Numbered from the stretch's first letter, positions 42,506 through 50,458 are shown. The stretch: 64,000 nucleotides of DNA from Marivita sp046591575 (GCF_046591575.1 NZ_JBIQWA010000004.1:124001-188000); one strand, 5' to 3'. Program-made: numbers and translations. Notes: generated by a model from the sequence alone, not told the origin.

Positions 42506-43228
42506 ATGATCCTTTACCCTGCGATTGACCTCAAAGACGGCCAGGCCGTGCGCCTGTTGCGTGGGGATATGGAGAAATCCACAGTCTTTAACGATGATCC
42601 GGCATCACAGGCGATGGACTTTGTCGAAGCCGGGTGCGAATGGCTTCATCTTGTCGATCTGAACGGCGCATTCGCGGGCGCACCTGTCAATGCCGCGGCC
42701 GTCGACTCCATTCTGGCACGAACCAAGGTTCCGGCACAGCTGGGCGGCGGCATCCGGGACATGGCGACCATCGAAGGATGGCTGGCGAAAGGCCTGCAAC
42801 GGGTGATCCTTGGCACCGTCGCGGTTGAAAACCCAAAACTGGTGCGCGAGGCCGCCAAGGCGTTTCCCGGCCATGTGGCCGTCGGGATCGACGCGCGGCA
42901 CGGCAAAGTGGCCACCAAGGGCTGGGCCAAGGACACCGATGTCCAGGTGACCGATCTTGCCAAGTCCTTTGAAGACGCAGGCGTGGCGGCCATTATCTAT
43001 ACCGACATCAATCGCGATGGCGCGATGCAGGGCCCGAATATCGAAGCAACCGCCGATCTGGCGCGCGCGGTGTCGATCCCCGTCATTGCATCCGGGGGGG
43101 TGTCGTCGCTGGACGATCTGATTGCGTTGCGCGACTGCGGGGCACAGCTGAATGGCGCGATCTCCGGACGCGCGCTGTATGACGGGGCGCTTGACCTGAC
43201 AGCGGCATTAAACGCGCTGAAAGGCTGA
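42506..43228 (+). CDS. hisA: 1-(5-phosphoribosyl)-5-[(5-phosphoribosylamino)methylideneamino] imidazole-4-carboxamide isomerase
   Basis: A 240-residue (beta-alpha)8 barrel that isomerises ProFAR to PRFAR. Phosphate-binding strands are visible in both halves: QLGGGIRDMATIEGWLAKGLQRVILGTVAVENP and IPVIASGGVSSLDDLIAL. The catalytic Asp lies in ILYPAIDLKDGQAVRLL, with the partner Asp in IIYTDINRDGAMQGPN. The ATG at 42506 follows GGAGACC. An upstream in-frame ATG at 42452 overlaps the promoter region. HisA and HisF are ancient paralogues, as seen from the shared pattern. Confidence 0.96.
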   Translation: MILYPAIDLKDGQAVRLLRGDMEKSTVFNDDPASQAMDFVEAGCEWLHLVDLNGAFAGAPVNAAAVDSILARTKVPAQLGGGIRDMATIEGWLAKGLQRVILGTVAVENPKLVREAAKAFPGHVAVGIDARHGKVATKGWAKDTDVQVTDLAKSFEDAGVAAIIYTDINRDGAMQGPNIEATADLARAVSIPVIASGGVSSLDDLIALRDCGAQLNGAISGRALYDGALDLTAALNALKG

Positions 43229-43296
43229 CACCGGCACCCCACATCTGCGACGAAGCCGCCCTTCCCTCGCTGCGCGTTTGGGCGTATCAGACCGGC

Positions 43297-44058
43297 ATGT
43301 TGAAAACCCGCATCATTCCCTGTCTGGATGTCGCCGATGGCCGTGTGGTCAAAGGTGTCAATTTTGTCGACCTGCGCGACGCCGGCGATCCGGTGGATGC
43401 CGCGCGGGCCTATGATGCCGCCGGGGCGGACGAGATCTGTTTTCTTGACATCCACGCCACACACGAAAACCGGGGCACGATGTTCGATGTGGTCACGCGC
43501 ACCGCCGAACAGTGCTTTATCCCGCTGACCGTTGGCGGAGGGGTCAGAACGGTTGCCGATGTGCGCGCGTTGTTGCTGGCCGGGGCCGACAAGGTGTCGT
43601 TCAATTCAGCCGCCGTCGCCAACCCGGATGTGGTGGCCGAGGCCGCTGACCAGTTTGGCAGCCAGTGCATCGTTGTGGCGATCGACGCCAAAACCGTTGC
43701 ACCGGGCCGCTGGGAGATTTTCACCCATGGCGGGCGCAAACCGACCGGGATTGATGCCGTCGCGTTTGCCAGAACCGTGGTCGCCAAAGGGGCCGGAGAA
43801 ATTCTGCTGACATCCATGGATCGCGATGGCACCAAGGCCGGTTTCAACCTGCCCTTGACCAAAACCATCTCAGACGCCGTGAACGTGCCCGTGATCGCTT
43901 CGGGCGGTGTGGGGACATTGGACCATCTGGTCGAAGGTGTGACCGAAGGGGGTGCCAGCGCGGTGTTGGCCGCGTCGATCTTCCATTTCGGTGAATTCAC
44001 CATCGGCGAGGCCAAGGCCCATATGGCCAAGGCCGGTATTCCGGTGCGCTTGGTATGA
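43297..44058 (+). CDS. hisF: Imidazole glycerol phosphate synthase, cyclase subunit
   Basis: A 253-residue (beta-alpha)8 barrel that makes imidazole glycerol phosphate and AICAR with ammonia from HisH. It starts MLKTRIIPCLDVADGRVVKGVNFVDLRDAGDPVDAA, where Cys and Asp11 sit in the conserved IPCLDV block. The second catalytic Asp is in ILLTSMDRDGTKAGFNL, and phosphate-binding loops are VGGGVRTVADVRALLLAGADKVSFNSAA and IASGGVGTLDHLVEG. It overlaps hisE by four bases. Confidence 0.97.
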   Translation: MLKTRIIPCLDVADGRVVKGVNFVDLRDAGDPVDAARAYDAAGADEICFLDIHATHENRGTMFDVVTRTAEQCFIPLTVGGGVRTVADVRALLLAGADKVSFNSAAVANPDVVAEAADQFGSQCIVVAIDAKTVAPGRWEIFTHGGRKPTGIDAVAFARTVVAKGAGEILLTSMDRDGTKAGFNLPLTKTISDAVNVPVIASGGVGTLDHLVEGVTEGGASAVLAASIFHFGEFTIGEAKAHMAKAGIPVRLV

Positions 44059-44363
44059 CGCTCAGCGAATTGGAACACATCATCGCGACCCGCGCGATGG
44101 CGTCGGCCGAGGACAGCTGGACCGCCAAGCTTTTGGCCAAAGGCCCCGAAAAATGCGCCGAGAAATTTGGCGAAGAGGCGATTGAAGCGGTGATCGAAGC
44201 TGTCAAAGGCGATCAAGACCGGCTCACATCAGAGGCGGCGGACGTGTTGTTCCACCTCTTGGTGATGCTGAAATCCCGCAATGTGGCGCTTGGTGATGTG
44301 ATGGCAGAACTGGACCGACGTCAGGGACAATCGGGTTTGCAGGAAAAAGCCAGCCGAACGTGA
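44055..44363 (+). CDS. hisE: Phosphoribosyl-ATP pyrophosphatase
   Basis: A 102-residue MazG-fold all-helical enzyme that hydrolyses phosphoribosyl-ATP to phosphoribosyl-AMP. The metal-binding motif GEEAIEAVIEAVKGDQDRLTSEAADVLFHLLVML with its Glu/Asp residues is clear, as is SWTAKLLAKGPEKCAEKFGEE. It is separate from hisI, which is not in this window. It overlaps hisF by an ATGA, and about 200 AT-richer bases separate it from the next gene. Confidence 0.96.
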   Translation: MTLSELEHIIATRAMASAEDSWTAKLLAKGPEKCAEKFGEEAIEAVIEAVKGDQDRLTSEAADVLFHLLVMLKSRNVALGDVMAELDRRQGQSGLQEKASRT

Positions 44364-44507
44364 TCGGCGGATTTTGGCGCATGAATGCCAAAATTAAATC
44401 AGTCATTTACCTAAAGAACTGCGTCCTGGCGAAACACCAACTGGCAGAAATCAGCGCACCACATTCCCGTTAAAGCCGAGCGAATCGCAATGCGTGATAT
44501 ATTCCTA

Positions 44508-44531
44508 TTACGCGATACTTTACGCGTATTT
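44508..44531 (+). repeat. Tandem 12-base direct repeat upstream of the putative RiPP precursor
   Basis: TTACGCGATACT (from 44508) is followed at once by TTACGCGTATTT (from 44520), two copies in 12-base phase, about 32 bases before the precursor ATG. It may be an operator or part of the promoter. The surrounding 100 bases are clearly richer in A and T than the flanking genes. Confidence 0.45.
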
Positions 44532-44562
44532 TCTAAAACGTCGATTTTTGAAAGGCCTCGCT

Positions 44563-44985
44563 ATGAACGACATGTCCCACATTAAACCCGTTCGTGTTTC
44601 CATGCCCGCCTCTGTCGCTGCCGATCTGGGAAGGTTCAAGAAAGCAATCAGTTCCGTGCTTGACAAGCTAGGCTGTCCAAATTGTTGTTCTGGTCACGAC
44701 ATCCACTTCGACTCGCATCGCGACATGGTGTTTCGCGACGTCTCTGCCGAGGCCATGCCGCGCGCGGCAGCTGGTTATCAAGTCAGAGAAGCGCATAATA
44801 CGGTCGCGATGAACCCGGAAATTGGTGCCAAAATTGACAATGTCTACAAAGCTATTGATAGGATAGCGCATTTTTCCGGTCACGATGCCTGCTGCTCGGG
44901 GCATAATTTGCGCCTGCTGATTGAACAGAATTTTATTCTGGACGAGAAACTGAACGTCGAAGCCCACGCGATGCGTTTTGGCTGA
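44563..44985 (+). CDS. Putative RiPP precursor or substrate protein with two CCSGH[D/N] modules
   Basis: A 140-residue protein that I do not recognise as a named family. It contains two related modules 69 residues apart: K27-A28-I29...G37-x3-C41-C42-S43-G44-H45-D46, and K96-A97-I98...G106-x3-C110-C111-S112-G113-H114-N115. An extra Cys38 precedes the first pair. Each module looks like an amphipathic helix leading into a CCSGH[D/N] core and a hydrophobic tail. It has no signal peptide. It ends one base before a DUF692 (MNIO) enzyme gene, and Cys-rich proteins encoded next to MNIO genes are commonly their substrates. I therefore infer post-translational modification at the CCSGH sites. The ATG at 44563 follows AAAGG at good spacing. 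A metal-binding carrier protein is an alternative. Confidence 0.65.
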   Translation: MNDMSHIKPVRVSMPASVAADLGRFKKAISSVLDKLGCPNCCSGHDIHFDSHRDMVFRDVSAEAMPRAAAGYQVREAHNTVAMNPEIGAKIDNVYKAIDRIAHFSGHDACCSGHNLRLLIEQNFILDEKLNVEAHAMRFG

Positions 44986-44986
44986 G

Positions 44987-46426
44987 ATGGCCCAGATGTA
45001 CCAGCCTCCAAAGCTGGGCATCGGTATGATCTTTACGGCGGCGCTTGAACCTTTCCTGCGCCGTCGTCCCGATGCTCTTGATGTCCTAGAAATCGAACCG
45101 CAAACGCTTTGGCTCGCGGAAGATCCGATAGCCGGTCCGTTTACGGAATTCCGTCCTGCGCTTGAAGCCATAGCCTCATTACCACAAACCAAACTTGTGC
45201 ATTCGGTTGGCGTTCCATTGGGAGGGACACGCACGCCACATGCGGGACAGATGGCGCTGCTCAGAGAAACCGCAGTGCGTCTCGGCAGCCCTTGGGTGTC
45301 CGAACATCTGTCAGTCGCGGGCACACCGCACCGGTCAGCTGGATTTCTATTGCCCGCACTTCAAACCGATGCTGGCGTCGCAACCGCAATCAAAAACATC
45401 GCGATGTTCAAGGCAGGCGTCGGCCGTCCGGTGGCCGTCGAAACAGGTGTCGCTTATCTCAAACGCAAGCCCTTCGAACTGCCGGATGGGGTCTTTTTGA
45501 AACGGGTTAGCGAAGAGGCCGATTGCGGGCTGCTTCTCGATTTGCATAACCTTTGGTGTAATCACCGCAATGGGCGGATTGATCTCGACGAAACGCTCTC
45601 GCAAATCCCGTTCGACCGCGTTTGGGAGGTGCACCTGGCCGGCGGCGACGATCTTGGGGGTGTATGGCTGGACAGTCATTCTGGCCCGATGCCGGATGAA
45701 CTGGCGGCCCGTGCGCGCGAACTGATCCCGGATTTGCCGAACCTTGGCGCGATCAATTTCGAAATTTACGACACCTTTCTTGAAGATGTATTGCCAGCAC
45801 AGCTGGACGGGATTGTAGATGGACTGCGCAAATTGTGGGAGAGCGCAGGGCAAAGCCGATCAGACGCACCACCCGTCACGCAAACCCTGGCCCCGTCAGC
45901 CCCTCCGATCACGCCTGAAGACTGGGAAACGAGCTTGACCGAAGCTGTCTGGCGGGCTGATCCATCCGGTCACGCTTGGCCCGAAGATCATCCGTTGCTG
46001 ACGCTTTACTCCTATCTTTCAAGGTCTTTTCGCGGGTCGATGCTGACGCGGACCCTTCCACGCACGGTACGCTATGGCCTCTTGCGTGACGGGAATGATT
46101 TTGACGCGATGATGATGGCATATTTCGACACCGTCCCACCAAAGATGTACGCGCCACTGGAAGCCGAAGCGTTTCGGGACTGGATCTTGGCGCATGGGGA
46201 AGAAGACCCGCTTATGATCGGGCTGCTGGAATATGACCTCGCATTTGTCCGGCTGATCAATAAGACCGAACCACAACTCGTCCATTTCCCCGGCGACCCC
46301 AGCCCGGTTTTCGAAGCGCTGGCAGATGGACGCCTGCCTGACAGACCGAAACCGCCAGCGTGGGAACTCGAAATCTTGCCTGATGCCGTGTCGGATCCAT
46401 TCGTTCAATCGGTCAGCGCAAGCTGA
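44987..46426 (+). CDS. DUF692 (MNIO) family enzyme fused to a partner-like C-terminal domain
   Basis: A 479-residue protein. Residues about 9-285 form a DUF692 TIM barrel, the family of MbnB, TglH and BufB, which use two or three iron ions to oxidise Cys or other residues in ribosomal peptides. Likely metal ligands line up with that family: His72 (VHSVG), His107 (SEHLS), Glu152 (VETGVAYL), Asp185 and Asn188 (LLLDLHNLWCN), His216 (EVHLAGG), Asp229 and His231 (LDSHSGP) and Glu259 (NFEIYD). A Pro/Ala linker (about 286-310) leads to a helical domain (311-479) with PPKMYAPLEAEAFRDWI and LLEYDLAFVRL blocks, which resembles the separate partner proteins (MbnC/DUF2063 type) that bind the precursor. 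I start at ATG 44987, one base after the precursor stop. Confidence 0.82.
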   Translation: MAQMYQPPKLGIGMIFTAALEPFLRRRPDALDVLEIEPQTLWLAEDPIAGPFTEFRPALEAIASLPQTKLVHSVGVPLGGTRTPHAGQMALLRETAVRLGSPWVSEHLSVAGTPHRSAGFLLPALQTDAGVATAIKNIAMFKAGVGRPVAVETGVAYLKRKPFELPDGVFLKRVSEEADCGLLLDLHNLWCNHRNGRIDLDETLSQIPFDRVWEVHLAGGDDLGGVWLDSHSGPMPDELAARARELIPDLPNLGAINFEIYDTFLEDVLPAQLDGIVDGLRKLWESAGQSRSDAPPVTQTLAPSAPPITPEDWETSLTEAVWRADPSGHAWPEDHPLLTLYSYLSRSFRGSMLTRTLPRTVRYGLLRDGNDFDAMMMAYFDTVPPKMYAPLEAEAFRDWILAHGEEDPLMIGLLEYDLAFVRLINKTEPQLVHFPGDPSPVFEALADGRLPDRPKPPAWELEILPDAVSDPFVQSVSAS

Positions 46427-46444
46427 CCTTGCCGTTGAGAGATA

Positions 46445-46912
46445 TCACAGCTTGGAGGACAGGATACCGGTGTTGAAACCGCCCATGCGCAATTCGCCGA
46501 ACAGACGCTGGTATTCGATTTTGGGGCAGCGGTTCATCACCACGTCGACACCGCGAGCTTGGGCCTTGGCTGCGGCCTCGGCGTGTTCGACGCCGATCTG
46601 CATCCAGATTGTCTGTAGCTTGGGAAACGTGTCCAGCGCCTCGTCAACAATCGGTGGAACGGCCTCGGAGCGACGGAAGATGTCAACCATATCCACATCA
46701 TCGCTGATGTCAGACAAGCGACCGACAACCGTTGTGCCAAACAGGGTTTTTCCCGCATGGCCCGGATTGACCGGGATGATCTTGAAACCCTTGAGCGACA
46801 GATAGCGCGCCACATAGTAAGACGGGCGCACGGGGTTTGCCGACACGCCGACAACCGCGATGATCTTTGTGCGCTGCAATATCGTGCGCAAGCTGGCGTC
46901 AGACGGGGTCAT
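46445..46912 (-). CDS. CoA-binding domain protein (YccU-like)
   Basis: A 155-residue single-domain Rossmann protein: IIAVVGVSANPVRPSYYVARYLSLKGFKIIPVNPGHAGKTLFG contains the dinucleotide-type Gly-rich loop of the succinyl-CoA synthetase alpha N-domain family. VDMVDIFRRSEAVPPIVDEAL and IWMQIGVEHAEAAAKAQARGVDVVMNRCPKIEYQRL follow as in the YccU group. It probably binds CoA or a derivative, and its role is unknown. It is convergent with the MNIO gene, with 18 bases between the stops, and a strong terminator lies upstream of its start. Confidence 0.9.
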   Translation of the reverse strand: MTPSDASLRTILQRTKIIAVVGVSANPVRPSYYVARYLSLKGFKIIPVNPGHAGKTLFGTTVVGRLSDISDDVDMVDIFRRSEAVPPIVDEALDTFPKLQTIWMQIGVEHAEAAAKAQARGVDVVMNRCPKIEYQRLFGELRMGGFNTGILSSKL

Positions 46913-46960
46913 GCGGCAATCCTATGACACATAGTCGGAAATGCCACCCCATGGGCCTGC

Positions 46961-46996
46961 AAAAAAAGAAAAAGCGCCCAAGACAAGCTTGGGCGC
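46961..46996 (-). terminator. Strong intrinsic terminator between DUF2235 and CoA-binding genes
   Basis: On the minus strand GCGCCCAAG pairs with CTTGGGCGC around a CTTGT loop and is followed by TTTTTCTTTTTTTG. It is 123 bases downstream of the DUF2235 stop and 49 bases upstream of the CoA-binding gene. The distance leaves room for a small RNA (see findings). Confidence 0.85.
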
Positions 46997-47055
46997 AAGT
47001 GTTGGAACGAGGGACAGTGAAGGTGCCGCGGGTGTTCCAGTCCCGCGCGCCTGAT
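46967..47055 (-). ncRNA. Candidate small RNA ending at the terminator
   Basis: Upstream of the terminator on the minus strand, TGGAAC (near 47040) can pair with GTTCCA (near 47004), and a TATCTAT box lies near 47060. The stretch between DUF2235 and the CoA-binding gene has no open frame of substance. It may be an sRNA gene or simply the 3' tail of the DUF2235 transcript. I cannot assign a known family. Confidence 0.3.
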
Positions 47056-47118
47056 CCATAGATAGGGGCTGTTTGCAGAGTTTAAAGGCCCGCACTTAGG
47101 CCAGTGATAACGTTTTTG

Positions 47119-48183
47119 TCAGGAATTCGAAGAAATGGCACCGGCAACTGCTGCGGGTTCACGGACCTCCAGCGTCTCGTGCAAGCGTTCAGACGTGTCT
47201 GAGCCGATTAAACGCTGGCGGCGGTGCCAGAACAGCTTGCCCCATCCCCGCCAGTTCCCGGATGACGGCGCTTCGGGGTCTTGGGGAAACCGCGTGCGCC
47301 AATCGCCGGGCAATGGCAACCCGACGGCATTGGCCCGATCCAGCATCCAGACCAGCGGGATATTGGCAAGCGGTCTGGCCTCTTCGCGCCCCCGCAACTG
47401 ACCCCCGATATCGCCGTGAACACCCTTGAACCACACCTGCTCAATATGGCCGGACCATCCGGGCGGGCAGGCCCAAAGCACCGGCGCATAGGCCATACGG
47501 GCCTCGTGATAGGCCAGTGCATGAAAGCCGTGTTCAATGGACGGGCCAAGCTGATCGCTGTGAAACGCATGCTGTTTTACGGTCAGGCGCCACAAAACCG
47601 GGACGTGCAGCCCAAGGGCCTTGACGGTGTCCCACACGCCAACCAGCGCAATCGGCGTTTCCTCGTGGCAGTGGATGCGCGCAATGTCTTGTGCGGTGGG
47701 GCTCTCGGGTGAATTTCGGTACAGGCGATAGGCCTGACGGATGTTCCGCTCTGTGGCGTGTTCGGCGCGCAGCAGGCCGATCCGGTCAATTACACCGGCC
47801 AAGGATCGTACAGCAAACGCGCCGCGCGAGTAGCCAAAAAAATAGATTTGATCGCCGGGTTTATAGCGCGAGGCCAGAAAACCGTATGCGCGACAGATCT
47901 GACGATTGATCCCGCGCCCGGTCAAGACCTGCGATATGCTGCGCCAGTCGGAAATCTGCAGCCCGGATTCGTAAAAGACAGACAGATCTTCGCCCGCGTC
48001 CTGCAAAAGCCGAAACAGCCGCCCGGCATTGGTTTCGTGCCCCGGCTCAAGTGACGACAGGGTTCCGTCCAGAATGATCACATGAATGCGTCGCCCGCGC
48101 CGCACCGACACTGACGACTGATCCGCCGCAAACCGTTTGCGAACCCAGCCAAGGACCTGATCACGCAGCCGCGACACGCGCAT
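47119..48183 (-). CDS. DUF2235 domain protein (alpha/beta hydrolase-like)
   Basis: A 354-residue protein with the DUF2235 pattern: HVIILDGTLSSLEPGHETNAGRLFRLLQDAG, VFYESGLQ, ICRAYGFLASRYKPGDQIYFFGYSRGAFAVRSLAGVI, VGVWDTVKALG, and FHALAYHEARMAYAPVLW with VWFKGVHGDIGGQL. The GYSRGA motif holds a candidate nucleophilic Ser, and the family includes type VI secretion lipase effectors (Tle1-like). No secretion gene is nearby, and the gene begins 23 bases inside the upstream molybdenum hydroxylase gene. The ATG at 48183 is preferred. The role here is unknown, and housekeeping lipid hydrolysis is as likely as toxicity. Confidence 0.8.
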   Translation of the reverse strand: MRVSRLRDQVLGWVRKRFAADQSSVSVRRGRRIHVIILDGTLSSLEPGHETNAGRLFRLLQDAGEDLSVFYESGLQISDWRSISQVLTGRGINRQICRAYGFLASRYKPGDQIYFFGYSRGAFAVRSLAGVIDRIGLLRAEHATERNIRQAYRLYRNSPESPTAQDIARIHCHEETPIALVGVWDTVKALGLHVPVLWRLTVKQHAFHSDQLGPSIEHGFHALAYHEARMAYAPVLWACPPGWSGHIEQVWFKGVHGDIGGQLRGREEARPLANIPLVWMLDRANAVGLPLPGDWRTRFPQDPEAPSSGNWRGWGKLFWHRRQRLIGSDTSERLHETLEVREPAAVAGAISSNS

Positions 48184-50458
48184 CGCGAAGCATCTCCCAT
48201 ACCCGGTGAGGGGTGAATGGCATGTCAGCCTGACGCACCCCCTGTTCCCAAAGCGCATCCTGTACCGCATTGGCAACCGCAGCCAGCGCCCCGACAGTCC
48301 CTGCTTCGCCGCAGCCTTTCATCCCCATCGGGTTGGTGGTTGACGGCACCGGTTCGGTTTCAAATCCGATCATCGGAATATCATCGGCACGCGGCATTGC
48401 GTAATCCATGAAGGACGCGGTGAGCAATTGACCGTCTTCGCTATGGACAACACGTTCACTCAGCGCCTGTCCGATCCCCTGCGCGACACCGCCATGAACC
48501 TGCCCCTCGGCCAGCATGGGATTGATAAGGTTGCCGAAATCATCCACCACCGAATAACGGTCAAGACGCACCTGCCCGGTTTCTGGGTCAACCTCGACCT
48601 CGCAGACATGCGCGCCGTTGGGAAAAGACCGCGCCTCCAGCGTTGCGCGTGCAGTAAAGATCAGCAGATCGTCGCGCCCCGCCTCGCGTGCCAGCTGCGC
48701 CGCTTCGAGCAGGGTGGGTGTCAGATTCGAGCTGCCTATGCGAAACTGCGCGTCGTCAAAGGTGACATCCTCAACCGCGACGCCCTGAAGATCAGCCAAA
48801 AAGCCGCAAAACCCGGTGATCATGGCGCCCACGGCTTTCAGGGTGACATTGGCTTGCACCGTCACCGACCGCGACCCGCCTGTGCCGCCCCCTTTTGGGA
48901 TCAGGTCGCTGTCGCCTTGAACAAAACGAATTTTCGCGGCCGGGATACCTGTGTGGTCAGACAGAAACTGGACAAGTACGGTTTCGTGCCCCTGCCCGTT
49001 TGATTGCGTCCCAACATACATTGTGGCCCCTCCGTCCGCGTCAAAAGTGACTTTCACGTCTTCGGTAGGATCGCCCAGAATACTTTCGATATAGTAACAC
49101 ACGCCCTGTCCGCGCAATTTGCCGGATTTCGCCGATCTGGCGCGGCGGGTTTCAAACCCGTTGCGGTCGGCAAACCGGGCTGCGTGGTCTAGAACGCGGT
49201 CGAAATCGCCGACATCATAGGTTTCGCCAGTGGTCGTGTGATACGGAAATTGGTGCGGTTTGATAAAGTTGATCCGTCGCAGTTCCCACGGGTCGACGCC
49301 CAGATCGCGCGCGGCACGGTCCATCAGGCGTTCGATCAGGTAAATCGCTTCGGGCCGCCCTGCACCGCGATAGGCATCGACCTGGGTTGTATTGGTATAG
49401 ACGCCTTCCACCCGCAGCCAGGAGGTTTGCACGTCATAGACACCCATCAGCACTTTGGCGAACAATTCGGTCTGGATCGCCTGGGCAAAATGCGAATTAT
49501 ACGCCCCCATATTCGCCACGCTGTGAACCCGGTACGCGGTGATCCGGTGTGTCTGGTCAAAGCCCAGCTCTGCGTGATGGCGCAGATCACGTCCGGCATT
49601 GTCGGACAGCATCGCTTCGGACCGATCCGACATCCAACGCACCGGACGCATCAATTCCCGCGCGGCAAAGGCCGTCAAGAAGTTTTCCGGATAGGGCATC
49701 GCTTTCATGCCGAACCCGCCGCCAGTGTCCGGATTGCTGACCCGAATATCGGCCTGCGGCATGTTGAGAACCCGCGCCAGATGGGCTTTGTGGCTCCAGA
49801 CGCCCTGGGCATTCAGGGCAAGATGCAACCGACCGTCCACCATCTCGGCATAACAGCCGCGCGGCTCCATTGAATTCACGATGATGCGGTTGTCGTCCAC
49901 ATCCAAGCGGACAACGCGGTGCGCCGCCTCAAAGGCCTTTGCCGTTTCTTGTTCATTACCGATGCCCCAATCAAAGGCGCGGTTGTCAGGCGCGTCCTCA
50001 TGCAACGCTGTCCCGCCTGCCGACAGGTCAAGATGCACCGGAAGATCATCGTATTCGACATCGATCAGCTCTGCCGCATCCTTGGCCTGTTGCAACGTCT
50101 CCGCGACAATAAACACCAGCGCCTCGCCGACAAATCGCACGCGATCCTTGGCCAAAAGCGGTCGAAACGGCGCGACCCCCTGCGTGCCGTCCAGGTTCGG
50201 CACGGTTGTCCCCCAAAGCCCCTGGGTGACACCCGCCGCTTCCAGATCAGCCTGTGTCAGCGCAAGGCGCACGCCATCCGCGGCGCGCGCGTCGGACACA
50301 TCCAACGCCTTGATCCGGGCATGTGCCACTTGTGACCGGACCACATAGCCAAACAGGGCATCTTCGGGAACGATGTCGTCGACATAACGTCCGGTGCCTT
50401 TCAAAAAGCGAATGTCTTCGGTCCGGACGACGGATTGCGATTTGCCAAATTTTTCCAT
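48161..50458 (-). CDS. Xanthine dehydrogenase family, molybdopterin-binding large subunit
   Basis: A 765-residue molybdenum hydroxylase large subunit: N-terminal a/b hammerhead (FLKGTGRYVDDIVPEDALFGYVVRSQVAHARI), then the molybdopterin-binding domain with GGGFGMKAMPYPE, VDAYRGAGRPEAIYLIERLMD, GTQSNGQGHETVLVQFLSDHTGI, KGGGTGGSRSVTVQANVT and the C-terminal MKGCGEAGTVGALAAVANAV containing the likely active-site Glu. The AYRGAGR motif marks it as form II of the CoxL-like group, not true form I CO dehydrogenase (AYRCSFR). The medium (FAD) and small (2Fe-2S) subunit genes are not adjacent, which is unusual. The substrate is unknown. Confidence 0.88.
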   Translation of the reverse strand: MEKFGKSQSVVRTEDIRFLKGTGRYVDDIVPEDALFGYVVRSQVAHARIKALDVSDARAADGVRLALTQADLEAAGVTQGLWGTTVPNLDGTQGVAPFRPLLAKDRVRFVGEALVFIVAETLQQAKDAAELIDVEYDDLPVHLDLSAGGTALHEDAPDNRAFDWGIGNEQETAKAFEAAHRVVRLDVDDNRIIVNSMEPRGCYAEMVDGRLHLALNAQGVWSHKAHLARVLNMPQADIRVSNPDTGGGFGMKAMPYPENFLTAFAARELMRPVRWMSDRSEAMLSDNAGRDLRHHAELGFDQTHRITAYRVHSVANMGAYNSHFAQAIQTELFAKVLMGVYDVQTSWLRVEGVYTNTTQVDAYRGAGRPEAIYLIERLMDRAARDLGVDPWELRRINFIKPHQFPYHTTTGETYDVGDFDRVLDHAARFADRNGFETRRARSAKSGKLRGQGVCYYIESILGDPTEDVKVTFDADGGATMYVGTQSNGQGHETVLVQFLSDHTGIPAAKIRFVQGDSDLIPKGGGTGGSRSVTVQANVTLKAVGAMITGFCGFLADLQGVAVEDVTFDDAQFRIGSSNLTPTLLEAAQLAREAGRDDLLIFTARATLEARSFPNGAHVCEVEVDPETGQVRLDRYSVVDDFGNLINPMLAEGQVHGGVAQGIGQALSERVVHSEDGQLLTASFMDYAMPRADDIPMIGFETEPVPSTTNPMGMKGCGEAGTVGALAAVANAVQDALWEQGVRQADMPFTPHRVWEMLRDARVAAA

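Noticed and set aside
47119..48183. Type VI secretion effector
   Set aside because: DUF2235 includes such effectors, but there are no vgrG, PAAR, immunity or secretion genes nearby.
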